Of a DNA stretch of 8,706 bases, positions 1-5,726 are shown one piece after another. The first letter of the stretch is position 1, and each line of letters begins with the position of its first letter. The translations under genes and the position numbers were made by a program. Where the stretch lies: positions 1-8,706 of the forward strand of contig CALKCG010000147.1 in the NCBI GenBank assembly GCA_938082915.1. The letters are read 5' to 3'. Under the pieces are notes generated by a model. That model was given only the letters and a program-made list of their open reading frames with translations, did not search any database and was not told where the DNA came from. This stretch comes from an uncultured archaeon. GTDB taxonomy: Archaea; Thermoproteota; CALKCG01; B24.

Positions 1-529
1 AGACTTGAGAGGCATTATATACTCCTGTAAGTGCCAATATGTATGTTATATTTGAAGTGAACCATTCTATTGTAGGCTGGGGGAATGGAAGCTTAGGTAT
101 TATTAGGAGGATGAAGGCTAGGTTTGGAATAGTCATTAAGACAACTCTTAAAATTACAGCGGAGCACATGGCAAGCCTCCAGCGTTTCTTTCCAATTAAA
201 GCCAGTCCAGCTAACGTCGAGGCTATAGCTAGTCCTTTCATAATTGGTCCGAAGAAGGGTATGCCTGTATAACTCATTATAAGTACGCTGAAACCATCTA
301 TATTTATCGACAACCCCAATACTACTAGAACGGTCGCGAGCAGAGCAGGTTTAAGCCCAACTGCTAAGTATAGGAAGTATATGACTATTTCAGCGGGATC
401 ATAAAGAAGGTAATTCAACGGTGGAAACGGCAGAAAATGGCTTACACCCGTAAGCTCAATCAAATACGCTAAAGCCCCAAACACAGTTGAAAGAGCTACA
501 ATACCGCTGGCACTTTTAAGACGGCTCAC
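1..529 (-). CDS. Membrane protein, probable ECF transporter S component (partial, 3' end outside window)
   Basis: The minus-strand frame is open from GTG at 529 to the window edge, giving 176 residues with no stop. An in-frame TAA lies four codons upstream of the GTG, so this is the only plausible start. The protein is strongly hydrophobic, with segments near residues 9-27, 46-75, 82-110 and 119-145. Residues 34-48 read PFPPLNYLLYDPAEI, and a GPIMKGLAIAS stretch lies at 94-104. Proline-rich loops, an Asp-Pro-Ala-Glu-Ile element and a Gly-Pro before a helix are typical of S components of energy-coupling-factor vitamin transporters, which bind the substrate in the membrane and dock on the shared EcfT/EcfA module. 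A riboflavin (RibU-like) substrate is a guess from these motifs. The palindrome at 580-599 may be its operator. Membrane-protein status is firm; the ECF assignment is moderate. Confidence 0.75.
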   Translation of the reverse strand, partial: MSRLKSASGIVALSTVFGALAYLIELTGVSHFLPFPPLNYLLYDPAEIVIYFLYLAVGLKPALLATVLVVLGLSINIDGFSVLIMSYTGIPFFGPIMKGLAIASTLAGLALIGKKRWRLAMCSAVILRVVLMTIPNLAFILLIIPKLPFPQPTIEWFTSNITYILALTGVYNASQV

Positions 530-549
530 AGAGCTCTCTTCTTAAGAAC

Positions 550-562
550 CTACTTATATTTT
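550..562 (-). promoter_or_regulatory. TATA-like box for the ECF-like gene
   Basis: On the minus strand this reads AAAAATATAAGTA. Its centre is about 26-28 bases before the GTG at 529, so transcription could begin almost at the start codon (a leaderless message). A second A/T-rich box at 571-582 (AATTTTTAAATT on the minus strand) is an alternative and would leave a leader of about 20 bases. The choice between the two is uncertain. Confidence 0.4.
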
Positions 563-579
563 TTACTCAAAATTTAAAA

Positions 580-599
580 ATTACTCAAATTTGAGTAAT
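580..599. promoter_or_regulatory. Perfect 20-base palindrome, probable operator
   Basis: ATTACTCAAATTTGAGTAAT is identical to its reverse complement over all 20 bases. It lies upstream of, and next to, the candidate TATA boxes of the minus-strand ECF-like gene, and just before an A/T box on the plus strand (about 607-617). A degenerate copy of the left half, TTACTCAAAATTT, occurs at 563-575. Position and symmetry fit a dimeric repressor or activator site. Archaeal vitamin transporters are known to be controlled by palindrome-binding regulators (for riboflavin, RbkR), but no regulator gene is in the window and I cannot match this sequence to a known consensus. Confidence 0.6.
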
Positions 600-1142
600 G
601 CTTCACTTAATATTTATTTGAGGGGGTCATATCGTGTTATCAAATGCCGAATACAAATTGGAAGATCGATGAAGTCGATGTTACTTCCTAGCACAGATTC
701 AACTATGGAAAGGCTTGAGTATGAAGAGCGAGGGTTTCTCTTAGTAGGAGTTACAACGACTCACTAAATTTAAGGATTCGTCATTTTTGGCTTTCTTGAA
801 AATAGTCATGTACATAGAGTGGTTTTGAAAAAGCTAGAGTCCGCTTATCTACGTTGCCAGTCGTCATAGTGCATTTTCGCAGACTTGAACGCTTCCTCGG
901 CCTATTCGCGGTAATTCTTAATGAGCTCATCTATCAAACTTACGACCTCTGATACTGAGCTCCTTTATTCAAAGGGCAATCTCAGAGTATTCTAGTCTTC
1001 GTTGCTTATGATTTTATATAGAGTTCCATGAGCTTAGCGACCTTGAGTAGGAGATGTTGGGCTTTTAGTCCTTCTCAAGCCTATGGTTAATGGCGAATAA
1101 GCCTTATCATGCAAAGGGCTAAAAAGAATATTTGAGGGGGGT
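600..1142. other. Gene-poor stretch with decayed coding remnants
   Basis: No intact gene is visible on either strand. On the plus strand a purine-rich GAGGGGG (620-626) precedes a GTG at 634, but that frame stops after 12 codons. A 32-codon frame follows (ATG AAG TCG ..., ending at a TAA near 777). On the minus strand between about 850 and 970 an amphipathic stretch reads EVVSLIDELIKNYRE, stop, AEEAFKSAKMHYDDWQRR, stop. This looks like a helical, possibly HEPN-type, protein broken by stop codons. The TATTTGAGGGGG found near 615 recurs near 1130. I read the region as decaying sequence; no function is assigned. Confidence 0.4.
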
Positions 1143-1154
1143 TTGACAGGGACT

Positions 1155-1271
1155 ATGAGCTTTATCCGAAAACCTTTAGATGAGGTAAAGGAGGCCTTAG
1201 TCAAAGAAATAGCTGGAGAAAATGTTGAGTTCAGAAGAGGGATATCTATTAAATGGTTAAGTCATAGTTAA
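1155..1271 (+). pseudogene. Possible truncated cupin-family N-terminus (38 codons)
   Basis: ATG 1155 opens a 38-residue frame (TTG 1143 would give 42), preceded by a strong purine run GAGGGGGG at about 1134-1141. The peptide begins MSFIRKPLDEVKEALVKEI and ends in GISIKWLSHS. The order 'IRKP.EEV...' followed by a short strand ending in '.S[IV][KR]WL' resembles the first residues of small archaeal cupin proteins, which normally continue into the HxH metal-binding barrel. Here a stop follows directly, so no metal site can form. The frame overlaps the end of the convergent gene by four bases. It may be a true small protein instead; the similarity is judged by eye only. Confidence 0.3.
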
Positions 1272-1672
1272 AAGGTTAGCCCTTTGCATTTTTCACGTAA
1301 CTCCAATACTAATGCTCCCGAGACCCCTTCAAGCGCTAATCTACATGCTACGGGGTCACCTTCGTAAGTCCATATTACCACTTTCTCACTTCCTAAGCTC
1401 TTTAACAATTTTATCAGATCGTCCGTCTCATGCTTTGTGTAAAAGGGGTTAACCTCGACCACTTCGTCTCTAGCGATGACGGGTACTTTGTTTAGGATGT
1501 AATCGTTGAATATAAAAGTGTATCCATCAAGGTTTATAACGTAAGAGTTCTCCACGACCGCGATGACACCCCCAAACTTTAACACTTTCCCTTTAATCTT
1601 CAAATCATTAAACACGCCCTCAGTTAGTTTTATTGGGTAATAACCAAGATTCACGATGCCCCATTTCCTCAT
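1268..1672 (-). CDS. Conserved-looking hypothetical protein, 134 aa
   Basis: I do not recognise the family. The frame starts at ATG 1672, with GTAGG five bases upstream as a weak ribosome-binding site, and begins 30 bases after the acetyltransferase stop on the same strand, so the two are probably co-transcribed. The protein alternates short hydrophobic strands (about residues 29-45 and 50-66) with an alpha/beta C-terminal half (LIKLLKSLG near 86-94, then VVIWTYEG near 98-105). It has no signal peptide, membrane segment or cysteine metal motif. Normal amino-acid composition and operon position support a real gene. The last four bases overlap the end of the small plus-strand frame. Confidence 0.65.
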   Translation of the reverse strand: MRKWGIVNLGYYPIKLTEGVFNDLKIKGKVLKFGGVIAVVENSYVINLDGYTFIFNDYILNKVPVIARDEVVEVNPFYTKHETDDLIKLLKSLGSEKVVIWTYEGDPVACRLALEGVSGALVLELREKCKGLTF

Positions 1673-1702
1673 AACCTACTGCATTAAACAATTCGCTCCA
1701 TT

Positions 1703-2164
1703 CTATGTTTGAGGTTTCGTCTCCGCTCCTTCGACTATGGGACGAAGCTCGTATTTGCGCTCAATAATAGCTAAATCTCCTATAGATAGCGTTGAAGCCC
1801 AACCTTCGAACAGATTTCTAGCCGCGATATTTTCAAGTTCTACAAATGCGTAAGTGTATGTCGTATTAAGCCATTCCAAAGATTTCTTCAGTAGCTTTCT
1901 ACCTATGCCTCTCCTCCTGTAGTTCTTATGGACTAGAAGACCGCCAAGCCATCCACAATTGTACATGTAGTTCATCGGATAGATGCCTCCAACGGTGACC
2001 TGATTAGCCTTAACCTCAAATATCCTACAAAACTCTAAGCGGCTGAACAGCTTGAACAATTGCGTATCTGCCAAGTAAGTAAACGGCTCGCCTTTATGAT
2101 TGTTGAAAAGTTCTATTACGAAGTTTACATCGCCACACTCAGACAAGTCAAACCTCAAAGCCAT
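1703..2164 (-). CDS. GNAT-family N-acetyltransferase
   Basis: This 153-residue protein has the size of a single GNAT domain, a fold that transfers an acetyl group from acetyl-CoA to an amine. The acetyl-CoA-binding motif A is clear: strand WLGGLLVHKNY (72-82), then the pyrophosphate loop RRRGIGRK (83-90; pattern Q/RxxGxG/A), followed by helix LLKKSLEWL. Motif B is seen as VELENIAARNLFEGWAS near 108-124, where the asparagine and Ala-Arg are typical. The substrate cannot be told; it may be a small molecule or a protein N-terminus. The ATG at 2164 has GTGGT/GGTAG close upstream, and a minus-strand A/T box (AAAAATTTAAG) lies about 40 bases upstream. The C-terminal 12 residues are a poorly conserved tail. 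The next gene (1672-1268) probably shares the transcript. Confidence 0.85.
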   Translation of the reverse strand: MALRFDLSECGDVNFVIELFNNHKGEPFTYLADTQLFKLFSRLEFCRIFEVKANQVTVGGIYPMNYMYNCGWLGGLLVHKNYRRRGIGRKLLKKSLEWLNTTYTYAFVELENIAARNLFEGWASTLSIGDLAIIERKYELRPIVEGAETKPQT

Positions 2165-2202
2165 ACTACCACACTAAACTAAGATTACAATTGCACACTC
2201 CT

Positions 2203-2213
2203 TAAATTTTTGC
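2203..2213 (-). promoter_or_regulatory. TATA-like box for the acetyltransferase
   Basis: The minus strand reads GCAAAAATTTAAGG here. The centre is about 42 bases before ATG 2164, which would give a short leader carrying GTGGTAGT before the ATG. Directly upstream, at 2208-2221, is an imperfect palindrome centred on CAAATTTG. Confidence 0.35.
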
Positions 2214-2258
2214 AAATTTGTAAAGAGGTAATTCTATCCTTTGCGCAAGCACCTTTCT

Positions 2259-2600
2259 TTATCTAAGGACCCTTTGATTCTGAAGGCTCCCGGGATAAAG
2301 ATCGATTAGAAACTCGTTCTTTACGACTATATGGAGGTGTCCTCCATAGCCTACTATACTCTCATCTTCGCATAACGCCAACTCAAGTTCTAATAGTTTC
2401 TCAGCCATAGGTATGGATCACTTACCCGTCCCCTCTTCAGCATCTAGGACTAGGCCGCTAGTTGGAAGGTAGGGCTCGATGTAGTGCCAGGTGATTTTGT
2501 CGCAAAGCATCTTGAAGTATGGAACATCGTACTCTCTATCATAGTCTCTGGCAACCCTTCCGTAGTAACTGATGACCCGGGTGGATTGGTCGTCGGACAT
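2259..2600 (-). pseudogene. Class I SAM-dependent methyltransferase, broken by a stop and an internal deletion
   Basis: ATG 2600 opens a frame whose first 60 residues are the N-terminus of a SAM methyltransferase: YYGRVARDYDREYD (13-26), then LPTSGLVLDAEEGTGK (45-60). The last is SAM motif I, LDxGxGTG, with its first glycine pair altered to Glu-Glu. A TGA (2418-2420) follows where the family usually has Trp. The same frame then reads SIPMAEK, which is exactly the expected continuation, and jumps to LLELELALCEDESIVGYGGHLHIVVKNE, a typical C-terminal strand region, ending at TAA 2259-2261. The 114 codons left are about half or less of a normal enzyme, so the central catalytic part has been deleted. 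The broken motif I and the deletion argue against readthrough or selenocysteine. The pseudogene call is firm; the original substrate is unknown. Confidence 0.8.
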
Positions 2601-2629
2601 TCTAAGCTTCTAATTCTAAATGGCTCTAT

Positions 2630-2764
2630 TTAATGTCTAATGAATGATTCGAAATTTCTATAAGCTTTACATGCTGTAGAGCTCTGGCCTTCGTATTCAA
2701 TATATGAATTTTTCTCTGGATTTGTGTCCGCATCCCTTAAGACTTCGATTTGTTTGGACGTTAG
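2630..2764 (-). other. Open frame of 44 codons without a start, possible small-domain remnant
   Basis: The minus-strand frame is open from 2764 to TAA 2630-2632 between the GH4 and methyltransferase pseudogenes. Its translation includes KQIEVLRDADTNPEKNSYIE, then YEGQSSTACKAYRNF. This has the look of a short helix-turn-helix-like fragment rather than random sequence. No ATG, GTG or TTG opens it near the 5' end, and its first bases overlap the end of the GH4 pseudogene. It could be the debris of a third gene or chance; the stretch also holds the upstream region of the methyltransferase pseudogene. Confidence 0.25.
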
Positions 2765-3468
2765 CTAAAGTGTTTGGCCATTTCCTCATTTCCCCGAACA
2801 CTTAGTATCGCATCTATGACGTCGTCTATCTGCTTCATGCTTTTGTCCTTATATCCATCGTTAACCATTTAACGAGTGGATTCCCGCCACCCTTAAGGTT
2901 GGCTTCTAAAGCCCATTCAACCCTCATTATCCTGGGCAACATGACGCATTTGTAAATTTGGTTAGGTATCGCGTTTTTAGGTATTGGGTGAATGCCCTTT
3001 CCATCAACCTTAACGTGAGTTTCTATGGCTATACCATTCGGAAGGTTAGGTATGGTCCCCTTATTTAATACGTTCACGTATATCGGAGCCTTCACCCACG
3101 TTCCAAGGAATGGTATTTCGTAGCTATCGGCTTGTTTATCGCTATACATGGAGTCTATGAGGGGTACTATGACCTCCCCGCTCGCTTTCAGCGGTATCGA
3201 TCGCGATACGGGCTTCGAAGTATCAAACGTTACCCTACTCATCTCTTCAATGTCCCCCCACTCCTTGAATTCTTATGGCGCAACCTATTTCTGAGCCCAG
3301 TCCTCCGTAGGGTCTGTACCAAAACTTCTTGGTCTTCAGATCCCAGTGGTACTTCCACGTCCCTCCATGAACGCTATCTCCTACAGTTAAGTAGTCATAA
3401 GTCTTGTACAAGTCTATAGCTTTTGATAGAATTGCAGGAAAACTTTGATTATAGCCTGGCGATAAGCC
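2761..3468 (-). pseudogene. Family 4 glycoside hydrolase (alpha-glucosidase/galacturonidase-like), frameshifted C-terminal half
   Basis: Three consecutive minus-strand frames together match the C-terminal half of GH4, NAD- and metal-dependent glycosidases. Segment one (3468 to about 3268) contains LTVGDSVHGGTWKYHWDLKT, then KKFWYRPYGGLGSEIGCAIRI. Segment two (about 3257-2835) runs from DIEEMSRVTFD through SGEVIVPLIDS, GTIPNLPNGIAIETHVKVDG, KGIHPIP and RVEWALEANL. Segment three (about 2853-2761) reads YKDKSMKQIDDVIDAILSVR, then GNEEMAKHF and TAA. Frame changes lie near 3254-3270, which includes a run of six Cs, and near 2850. The N-terminal Rossmann (NAD) half and the start are absent, so no active enzyme can be made. 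A further shifted stretch, LALYSDLDVEKLKIGLIARL, may extend the remnant to about 3532. The family call is by motif order and is strong. Confidence 0.85.
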
Positions 3469-3528
3469 CTATTTTTAGCTTTTCCACGTCCAAATCAGAA
3501 TATAATGCAAGGTAAATTTTTGGATTTA

Positions 3529-3577
3529 TCAATTAACTGCGAAGTCTCCATGCCAACACTCAATTAATTGCGAGTCT
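3529..3577. repeat. Imperfect direct repeat of 18-19 bases
   Basis: TCAATTAACTGCGAAGTCT at 3529-3547 is repeated as TCAATTAATTGCGAGTCT at 3560-3577, with one mismatch and one single-base gap and 31 bases from start to start. A shorter element, CACTCAATT, is found at 3557-3565 and again at 3702-3710, next to the tRNA 3' end. This may be a local duplication. Confidence 0.55.
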
Positions 3578-3708
3578 TTTCTATTAAGCCAATGCATTTT
3601 TCCATAACGACACCTAATACCCTCTTTTTCTTCATCGGCACTTACTTCCCTGTTAAAATCAAAGTCGATTAAATTGTTGTCATGAATAATGGAAGTATTC
3701 GCACTCAA
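3529..3708 (-). CDS. Doubtful small ORF, 59 codons, downstream of tRNA-Arg
   Basis: TTG 3708 opens a 59-residue frame ending at TGA 3529-3531, beginning nine bases after the tRNA gene on the same strand. It reads LSANTSIIHDNNLIDFDFNR early and RCRYGKMHWLNRKDSQLIEC late. The composition is soluble and not low-complexity, but no ribosome-binding site precedes the TTG and I do not recognise a family. It overlaps one copy of an imperfect direct repeat. It may be a small gene, a fragment of a decayed gene continuous with the neighbouring pseudogenes, or chance. Confidence 0.2.
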   Translation of the reverse strand: MSANTSIIHDNNLIDFDFNREVSADEEKEGIRCRYGKMHWLNRKDSQLIECWHGDFAVN

Positions 3709-3716
3709 TTCTGAGA

Positions 3717-3792
3717 TGGACCCGGCGGGATTCGAACCCGCGATCCTGGGCTCCGAAGGCCCACGTCCTAGTCCTGGCTAGACGACGGGTCC
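3717..3792 (-). tRNA. tRNA-Arg (anticodon UCG)
   Basis: The minus strand folds into a complete 76-base cloverleaf. The acceptor stem GGACCCG pairs fully with CGGGTCC. The D arm GTCT/GGAC carries the GG of the loop. The anticodon stem TGGGC/GCCCA has loop CTTCGGA, so the anticodon is TCG (Arg, CGA and probably other CGN codons). The T arm GCGGG/CCCGC has loop TTCGAAT. The discriminator base is A and no CCA is encoded; TCTCAG follows. There is no intron. The gene lies 27 bases after the racemase stop on the same strand. A minus-strand T/A-rich box (TTTTTAAGTA, about 3803-3812) just upstream may serve as its promoter. Confidence 0.98.
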
Positions 3793-3819
3793 TCTAAATA
3801 CTACTTAAAAATGGGTTAG

Positions 3820-5082
3820 TTAAGTGTTGCTTGATCTTGGAACTTCAGGTATGACGTGTGTCCCCTCCGGTATCGCAATTAATTCAGCATCTCTTCTTGT
3901 CAAGGAGAACGCTATTTCTAAGGCTTCTTCAGGGCTTGAAGCGGGTATTAACATCATGTTTTCGAGCTCTTGAGCTGTTACACCCTTCGCATAGACGATT
4001 ATACGAGTTTTTGTGAGGATCCTAGCCATTATCTGTGCTTCCCATTGATCTCGGATGGGTTCGTGCTCCTTTATATGCTCAAGTAGATCTGCAGGATTTT
4101 TAAACTTGGAAACCAGTTGGTAGAAGTGTTTGTGTGCTACCCCATCTCTGCACTCAGCTAGAAGCACTATTACACCGTTTGTTTTGACTAGAAGTTCACC
4201 TACGGCCATGCCCTTGACGGCCTGGTATAGGTTTCTATCAGCTGGATAGCCTCCCCCACTCACTACGACAATGTCCGCTCTTCTTCTAGCCTTAACCTTT
4301 ATGAAGCGTTCTATAAACTCTACAGCAGACCTGTGGGTTTTAATAGGCTCGCCTGAGAAACACTTTGAAATCCCTCCTTCAGAGCTCAAGACAACGTTTA
4401 CCACAGCATCGAGTCCAGACATGGAGGAGGCTTCGCAAATATCCTTGTATATTATATTTCCATCTAAAACTCCGAGCCTAGAGCCCGGATGATTTATCAT
4501 AGCATAGGAGTGGTTTCTATAGGTCGTTTCAACACCGGAAACTCCTGGGAGAATAATCTTGCCTCCTCCGCTGTACCCTGCGAAGAAGTGAGGTTCTACC
4601 GTGCCGCAGCCAATCCGTAAATCTACTTCAAAAAGCCTACTGTTAACCCATAGAGGAGTACCCAAAGATGTTTCACCGAGGTATGTTAATTCATCGGTTT
4701 TTGAAACATCATGATTTACTATTTCAGCTTCTTCAAAGACTTTTCCACCTAGAAGTTCCTCAAGCTGTTTTTGAGATGCTGACTCATGCAATCCATTCGC
4801 TATCAGAACTGTAAACTCTTTAAACCCTTTCTCTCTAAGCTTTTGGATGACTGGCGGTAAGAGTTTACTCAGTGGAGTAGCTCTAGTGTAATCCGTAACT
4901 ATGAGCAGGGCTTTAGACCCTTTCTTGATAAACGGTGTTACTGGGTTTTCTAAACTCCTTCTAACTTCATATCCTTCATCTATAGACGTTGGTGGTCTAG
5001 ACGTTTTCAAGACATCTATGAGGTTTTTATCTGGTAGTTCGACCTCTATCTGTCCTCCACCGTATAGAAAACTAACTTTCAA
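3820..5082 (-). CDS. larA: LarA-family nickel-pincer-nucleotide racemase/epimerase (lactate racemase homologue)
   Basis: At 420 residues it is close in length to Lactiplantibacillus LarA (about 424). LarA interconverts D- and L-lactate by proton-coupled hydride transfer on a nickel-pincer nucleotide covalently attached to a lysine. All key positions are present at the family spacing: DYTRATP (64-70, substrate Asp64/Arg67), His99 in NGLHE, His165 in EPHFFAGY, the cofactor lysine Lys175 in SGGGK, His191 as nickel ligand in RNHSY, and Gln287/Lys290 in YQAVKG. Homologues act on lactate, malate or other 2-hydroxyacids, so the substrate is not fixed. The cofactor-making genes larB, larC and larE are not in this window. 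The start is TTG 5082, with GAGG four bases upstream. It diverges from the nitroreductase. Confidence 0.9.
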   Translation of the reverse strand: MKVSFLYGGGQIEVELPDKNLIDVLKTSRPPTSIDEGYEVRRSLENPVTPFIKKGSKALLIVTDYTRATPLSKLLPPVIQKLREKGFKEFTVLIANGLHESASQKQLEELLGGKVFEEAEIVNHDVSKTDELTYLGETSLGTPLWVNSRLFEVDLRIGCGTVEPHFFAGYSGGGKIILPGVSGVETTYRNHSYAMINHPGSRLGVLDGNIIYKDICEASSMSGLDAVVNVVLSSEGGISKCFSGEPIKTHRSAVEFIERFIKVKARRRADIVVVSGGGYPADRNLYQAVKGMAVGELLVKTNGVIVLLAECRDGVAHKHFYQLVSKFKNPADLLEHIKEHEPIRDQWEAQIMARILTKTRIIVYAKGVTAQELENMMLIPASSPEEALEIAFSLTRRDAELIAIPEGTHVIPEVPRSSNT

Positions 5083-5201
5083 AACGCCTCGCCGTGTATT
5101 TAAAGGTTTAAGCGGTATTTAAACATCCTCCATATACTTAAAAACCTTATGCGAAGACTTATCTAGGATAAAGTAGTTAACTGATACTGAGGTATTTCAC
5201 T
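5083..5201. promoter_or_regulatory. Divergent promoter region between larA and the nitroreductase
   Basis: For larA the minus strand has TTTAAATA at 5116-5123, about 35-40 bases before TTG 5082, with GAGG at 5087-5090; this predicts a leader of about 12 bases. For the plus-strand operon CTTAAAAACC at 5137-5146 is a good TATA box, predicting a start near 5168, and TGAGGT at 5188-5193 is a ribosome-binding site eight bases before TTG 5202. GTATTTAAA occurs twice, at 5096-5104 and 5115-5123, 19 bases apart; one copy is the larA TATA box and the other lies inside its probable leader region. Confidence 0.55.
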
Positions 5202-5717
5202 TTGGACGTTTTTGAAGCGATTAAAAAGAGAAGAAGTATTAGACGTTATAAGAGAGGAGCTGAAATCTCGGAGGAACATCTTCTGAAGATTCTTGAAGCA
5301 GCTAGATTAGCCCCCTCCGCTGGCAACCGTCAACCTTGGAGGTTTGTAGTAGTGAAAGACCCTGATGTTAAACGCAAACTCGCAGAAGCATGTAACAACC
5401 AAACTTTCATAGCGGATGCGCAGGTGGCTATTGCAGTGATTGGAGATCCATCTGTTTCACGATGGTATATGCAAGATCCCATGATAGCTGCTGAACACAT
5501 AGTCTTAGAGGCTACAGAACTCGGTTATGGAACATGTTGGATAGGTGCATTTAATGAAGAAGCCGTTAAGAAGGTTTTAAACATACCTTTTGAGCTTAAA
5601 GTCGTATGCGTAATTCCAATAGGTGTTCCAGATGAAGAACCCCCAGCTAGACCTAGGAAAGCTATTGAAGAGATCTTCCACCTTGATAGATATGGAAACC
5701 CGTATAGGGTTAAATGA
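5202..5717 (+). CDS. Nitroreductase-family FMN protein
   Basis: This is a 171-residue single-domain nitroreductase, a homodimeric FMN enzyme that uses NAD(P)H to reduce nitro compounds, quinones or other acceptors. The FMN-phosphate motif RRSIRRY is at 10-16. The second FMN contact APSAGNRQPWRFVVV is at 37-51. GYGTCWIGAF (108-117) and the strand PIGVPDEEP followed by PRK (139-153) are the usual C-terminal FMN loop. There are no iron-sulphur cysteines or fused domains. The physiological substrate cannot be inferred. TTG 5202 is supported by TGAGGT eight bases upstream and by the family's typical N-terminus, DVFEAIKKRRSIRRY. The stop is nine bases before the next ATG, so the two genes form an operon. 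Confidence 0.93.
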   Translation: MDVFEAIKKRRSIRRYKRGAEISEEHLLKILEAARLAPSAGNRQPWRFVVVKDPDVKRKLAEACNNQTFIADAQVAIAVIGDPSVSRWYMQDPMIAAEHIVLEATELGYGTCWIGAFNEEAVKKVLNIPFELKVVCVIPIGVPDEEPPARPRKAIEEIFHLDRYGNPYRVK

Positions 5718-5726
5718 GGGAGAAGA

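Noticed and set aside
39..272. Plus-strand frame of 77 codons
   Set aside because: It lies opposite the ECF-like membrane gene, whose minus-strand frame is open from 529 to the edge with a far more protein-like composition.
2418..2420. TGA as selenocysteine or programmed readthrough in the methyltransferase
   Set aside because: The frame after it lacks the central domain and the SAM motif is mutated, so recoding would not restore an enzyme.
3132..3419. Plus-strand frame of 95 codons
   Set aside because: It is antisense to the GH4 remnant, which has clear family motifs on the minus strand. The plus frame is Ser/Arg/Leu-rich with no recognisable domain.
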